DNA of 64,000 nucleotides, taken from the NCBI GenBank assembly GCA_963843455.1, contig CAWJKE010000010.1, forward strand, positions 186,001 through 250,000. Direction: 5' to 3'. This DNA comes from CAIQPS01 sp963843455. Lineage in GTDB: Bacteria; Actinomycetota; Thermoleophilia; RBG-16-64-13. The notes under the pieces were generated by a model. That model searched no databases and was not told where the DNA came from. It saw only the letters and a program-made list of their open reading frames with translations. Shown in pieces: positions 61,333-64,000 of the stretch; the stretch's first letter is position 1; every line of letters begins with the position of its first letter. A program made the position numbers and the translations under genes.

Positions 61333-62799
61333 TCAGGCGCTCTTGATCTTTGTGGTCAGCCTCTGTACCCGGTTGTACATCTCCCGGTCTTCTCGCATGA
61401 GCTTGGTGATCTTGTCGACTGCATGAAGGACCGTGGTGTGATCGCGGTTGCCGAAGCGCTCGCCGATCTTGGGTAAGCTCAAGTCGGTGAGTTCACGGGC
61501 GAGGTACATGGCGACGTGACGGCTCTCCACCACAGGCCGGGATCGCTTGTCGCCGATGATCTCGGTCACCGACACCCCCGTAGAGTCGGCGACCGCCGAA
61601 AGGATGATATCTATGGTGACACGTGAAGCGGCGGTCTCGGGGATGTCCTTGAGCACCTCGCGTGCCAGATCCACATTTATCGGACGCTTGGTGATGGAGG
61701 AGTAGGCGACGACTCTGGTAAGGCACCCCTCCAATTCCCGGATGTTGGTGGGGACTCGCGAGGCGATGAGCATGAGGGTGTCGTCGTCGGCGAGGACCAA
61801 GCGATCTGATCGGGCCTTCTTGCGCAGGATCGCCACCCTCGTCTCGAGGTCCGGCGGTTGGATGTCGGTGATGAGGCCCCACTCGAAGCGGGAGACCAGT
61901 CTGTCCTCGAGGGTAGCGAGACCTTTGGGGTGCCGGTCGGAAGTGAGTACGATCTGCTTCTGCGCGTCGTAGAGGGTGTTGAAGGTATGGAAGAACTCCT
62001 CTTGGGTCTGTTCCTTCTTCTGTAGGAACTGGATGTCGTCGATGAGCAGCACATCGACGGTGCGGTAGCGGTTCTTGAACCCTTCGATGCTGTCGTCGCG
62101 CAGTGAATTGATGAACTCGTTGGTGAAAGTCTCAAGCGTCACGTATCGGACCTTGAGCCCTGGATGGTTCCGCAGGACGTAGTGCCCCACGGCTTGGAGA
62201 AGGTGGGTCTTGCCGAGGCCCACCCCGCCGTAGATAAAGAGGGGGTTGTACTGCGTGCCGGGTGTCTCCGCCGCGGCAAGAGCCGCCGCGTGGGCGAATC
62301 GGTTCGACTGGCCGACCACGAAGGTGTCGAACGTGTACTTCCCCACGAGGCCGGCGGAAGCAGCCGACCCCTCCGCAGTGATCGCTCCCGGGTGCCCGCC
62401 GGACAAGCCGCCGGACGACCGTGTCGGATCGGCCTGGGATCGCCGGCCGGCGCCTGGGCTCGTCCCGATTGTGGTGGTGGCGCTTTCGGGGGCCGGGGTC
62501 GCGGCCGGCTCGCCGCCGTTCCCTTGCGAAAGCCCGTGGTCCAGATTGGGCACTACGACGATCTCGCAGTCCACAGGACTACCCACCGCCTGCGACACCG
62601 CATCGGCGATGAGGGTGCGGAACCGGGAGTCGATCCAGTCCTTGGCGAAGTCGGAGGAGACCCCGACCGAATACATCCCGTTGGTGAGGCCCAGGCCCGC
62701 GGTCTGCCCGAACCAGATGTGGAAAGTGCCCTCGTTGACCTGTTGCGAGATCAGTTCGAGAGCTTTCTCCCAGATGGGGTCGCTGTAGCTTCCCTGCAC
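61333..62799 (-). CDS. dnaA: Chromosomal replication initiator DnaA
   Basis: 488 residues with GTG start after GGAGGGGCGGCC. Domain I is FHIWFGQTAGLGLTNGMYSV-like, then a Gly/Pro/Ser-rich domain II. The AAA+ domain has Walker A GGVGLGKTHLLQAVG, Walker B VLLIDDIQFL and sensor LVSRFEWGLITDIQPPD. Domain IV has the DnaA-box-binding signature SRPVVESRHVAMYLARELTD and RDHTTVLHAVDKITKLM. It is the first gene of the dnaA-to-gyrA cluster. rpmH, often upstream, is not seen before the window ends. Confidence 0.97.
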   Translation of the reverse strand: MQGSYSDPIWEKALELISQQVNEGTFHIWFGQTAGLGLTNGMYSVGVSSDFAKDWIDSRFRTLIADAVSQAVGSPVDCEIVVVPNLDHGLSQGNGGEPAATPAPESATTTIGTSPGAGRRSQADPTRSSGGLSGGHPGAITAEGSAASAGLVGKYTFDTFVVGQSNRFAHAAALAAAETPGTQYNPLFIYGGVGLGKTHLLQAVGHYVLRNHPGLKVRYVTLETFTNEFINSLRDDSIEGFKNRYRTVDVLLIDDIQFLQKKEQTQEEFFHTFNTLYDAQKQIVLTSDRHPKGLATLEDRLVSRFEWGLITDIQPPDLETRVAILRKKARSDRLVLADDDTLMLIASRVPTNIRELEGCLTRVVAYSSITKRPINVDLAREVLKDIPETAASRVTIDIILSAVADSTGVSVTEIIGDKRSRPVVESRHVAMYLARELTDLSLPKIGERFGNRDHTTVLHAVDKITKLMREDREMYNRVQRLTTKIKSA

Positions 62800-62856
62800 G
62801 GCCGCCCCTCCACGTCCCTCCAGCGCCGCTCCCCGGCCGGAGAACGGGGGCGACCA

Positions 62857-63729
62857 TCACAGCACAGCGTCGAGATATGCCAGCCCTGCCTCCGTCGCGG
62901 AGCGGTGCCCGCTGGGCCGGCAGACAACAAAGCCCGCCTGCTCCAGTGACACCAGATCCCGATAGGCGGTCGATGTGGACACGCCCAGTTCTTGGGCGAG
63001 GCGAGTCGGACCAACCGGTGCGAGCTCGACCGTCAGCAACAGAATCCTAAGCTGGCGCTCAGGGAGATTATAGGCCGGGGTCGGGGCCGGCGTGAGAGGA
63101 GTTTCCAAGGGCGGAGCCACGCGGACCGTTACGACGGTGCCTCGACCGAGGTTGTCCTCGATCTCCAGAGCTCCACCCAGACCCGCCAGCGTCTCCCTGA
63201 CCACCGAGAAACCGGAGCCTACCCCTCGGATGAATCGTTTGGTCTCGCGGTCGGCGGAGGTAAAGCCGGGGCGCAGTGCGGCTTCCTTGTCGGGTATGCC
63301 GGGGCCCTGGTCGCTGATGCGAATTGTGTTGCCGCCATCGAGGACGGTTATGACCACCCCGGCGAAGCAGGCGTGCACGAGATTCTCGATGAGCTCCCGA
63401 ACCACGCCGATCGGGATGGCCCCTCCCTGATCGCGGGCCAGGGAGTAGGCCTGGGTGGCAAGGAGCTCGATGAGGGAAGGGATGGCGGACTCGCCCTGAC
63501 GGGTCTCGAGGGCGACGCCGACCGGGAGCACCGTGGGCGGAGCTTGGGCTTCGCCGTAGACCGCGATTCGGGGCGGATCGCCCGAGAGAGCGATCTCGTG
63601 CCAAGCAGGCAGCTGGCCCTCACCGGAGGCGGCTTGGCCCGCATGCGCGGCCGTTCCCGCCTCCTCGGGCGCAGGCGCATTGCCCTGGGCCGGGAGATCA
63701 GAAGGCTGTGCGACCGGGCTCGTCGGCAA
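62857..63729 (-). CDS. HATPase-domain regulator with C-terminal winged-helix HTH, beside dnaA
   Basis: 290 residues from TTG 63729, which follows GCGAAAGGTCCACG and lies downstream of the promoter at 63781-63809; the open frame runs to 63993 but that part includes promoter and DnaA boxes. The middle is a GHKL ATPase with the N box VVRELIENLVHACFAGV, G1 ISDQGPGIPDKEAALRPG and G2 GVGSGFSVVRETLAGLGGAL. There is no HisKA phospho-acceptor domain. The C-terminus is a winged helix: LRILLLTVELAPVGPTRLAQ then STSTAYRDLVSLEQAGFVVC. It may be an ATP-controlled DNA-binding protein tied to initiation. The two parts are family-level recognitions; the combined role is inferred. Confidence 0.8.
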   Translation of the reverse strand: MPTSPVAQPSDLPAQGNAPAPEEAGTAAHAGQAASGEGQLPAWHEIALSGDPPRIAVYGEAQAPPTVLPVGVALETRQGESAIPSLIELLATQAYSLARDQGGAIPIGVVRELIENLVHACFAGVVITVLDGGNTIRISDQGPGIPDKEAALRPGFTSADRETKRFIRGVGSGFSVVRETLAGLGGALEIEDNLGRGTVVTVRVAPPLETPLTPAPTPAYNLPERQLRILLLTVELAPVGPTRLAQELGVSTSTAYRDLVSLEQAGFVVCRPSGHRSATEAGLAYLDAVL

Positions 63730-63780
63730 ACGTGGACCTTTCGCGATGGGTGCTGGCCGCGCGTGCCAGAAGGCTCGGTC

Positions 63781-63811
63781 ATTGTATCTGCGGCCGGGGG
63801 CATTTTCCACA
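63781..63811 (-). promoter_or_regulatory. Promoter overlapping a DnaA box
   Basis: On the minus strand, -35-like TGGAAA (63809-63804), a 17-base spacer and -10 TACAAT (63786-63781). The 9-mer TGTGGAAAA (63811-63803), a one-mismatch DnaA box, covers the -35. Binding of DnaA here would block the HATPase-HTH gene. Confidence 0.6.
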
Positions 63812-63923
63812 GGAACGATGCGTGTAGAACCCCGGAAAGTCCATTGATTTCCTTTTGTAACATATCCAGTCGCCGCTCCAGTGGCCCTGTTATGCCCGGC
63901 ATATTGCAGGGAAAAGGCTATTG

Positions 63924-63944
63924 TTTTCCACAACATCTTCCACA
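63924..63944 (+). promoter_or_regulatory. Two adjacent DnaA-box-like 9-mers
   Basis: TTTTCCACA (63924-63932) and TCTTCCACA (63936-63944) lie three bases apart on the plus strand. With the box at 63803 they form a second cluster on the other side of dnaA. The stretch 63812-64000 holds no gene that I can support. Confidence 0.55.
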
Positions 63945-64000
63945 CCTGTTGAAAACGTGTAGAACGCTGAAACGCGAGTGCCGCATACACCACCTTTTCT

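Noticed and set aside
63730..63993. N-terminal extension of the HATPase-HTH protein to 378 residues
   Set aside because: The extra part contains the promoter and DnaA boxes, and its translation is not family-like.

Overview
The window reads as high-GC actinobacterial chromosome (Actinomycetota, probably a deep-branching class rather than a Streptomyces/Mycobacterium type). Reasons: the gene order dnaA-dnaN-S4-recF-DUF721-gyrB-gyrA at the right-hand end, an eukaryal-like (type 2) IleS with a T-box leader, a response regulator/kinase/GerMN-lipoprotein trio resembling MtrA-MtrB-LpqB, and a B12-dependent ribonucleotide reductase preceded by nrdR. The organism cannot be named from the sequence alone.

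Layout. 0-2 kb: the end of an ABC exporter locus that looks decayed, and a toxin-like PIN remnant. 2-6 kb: ileS with a long T-box leader and a clear promoter, then a zinc-ribbon membrane protein. 6.8-11.6 kb: a MoxR-DUF58-transglutaminase operon. 11.6-13.5 kb: ferredoxin, cysteine desulfurase and NifU-type scaffold (Fe-S assembly). 13.6-16.8 kb: an LCP ligase with CDP-glycerol synthesis and transfer genes (wall teichoic-acid-like polymer). 16.8-20 kb: nrdJ (two frameshifts) and nrdR with tandem NrdR boxes. 20-23.6 kb: two-component system plus GerMN lipoprotein. 23.6-32.5 kb: an accessory block with a giant LuxR/MalT regulator, a minimal ssb, an ECF sigma factor translationally coupled to a membrane-anchored BNR-propeller protein, a lipoprotein, and a truncated second copy of the ssb 5' end with its promoter. 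32.5-38.9 kb: DUF1015, an NAD(P)-binding protein, YmdB, a secreted NlpC/P60-like protein and a SHOCT protein. 39-48.6 kb (all minus): a SpoIID-like secreted protein with three 402-bp repeats, three glycosyltransferases, larB, an amidohydrolase, ddl and a degenerate GGDEF protein. 48.7-53 kb: UspA, tRNA-Ala, tRNA-Ile, a BFN nuclease, chorismate mutase, a degenerate CbiA paralogue, a zinc peptidase and a cytochrome c lipoprotein. 53-64 kb: the replication-origin cluster, ending in a HATPase-HTH regulator whose promoter overlaps a DnaA box.

Themes. Much of the window is cell-envelope work: LCP/teichoic genes, Ddl, glycosyltransferases, SpoIID and NlpC proteins, the MtrAB-like system and transglutaminase. 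Replication and nucleotide supply form the other theme: dnaA to gyrA, nrdJ/nrdR and ssb.

Most notable items are the ECF sigma/BNR-propeller pair, the duplicated ssb promoter module, the active-site-less CbiA paralogue, and the HATPase-HTH gene beside dnaA with a DnaA box in its promoter. Four places (permease, nrdJ twice, a lipoprotein) each look like one extra base, and one gene has ACG where ATG is expected. Sequence error has to be considered before these genes are called dead.
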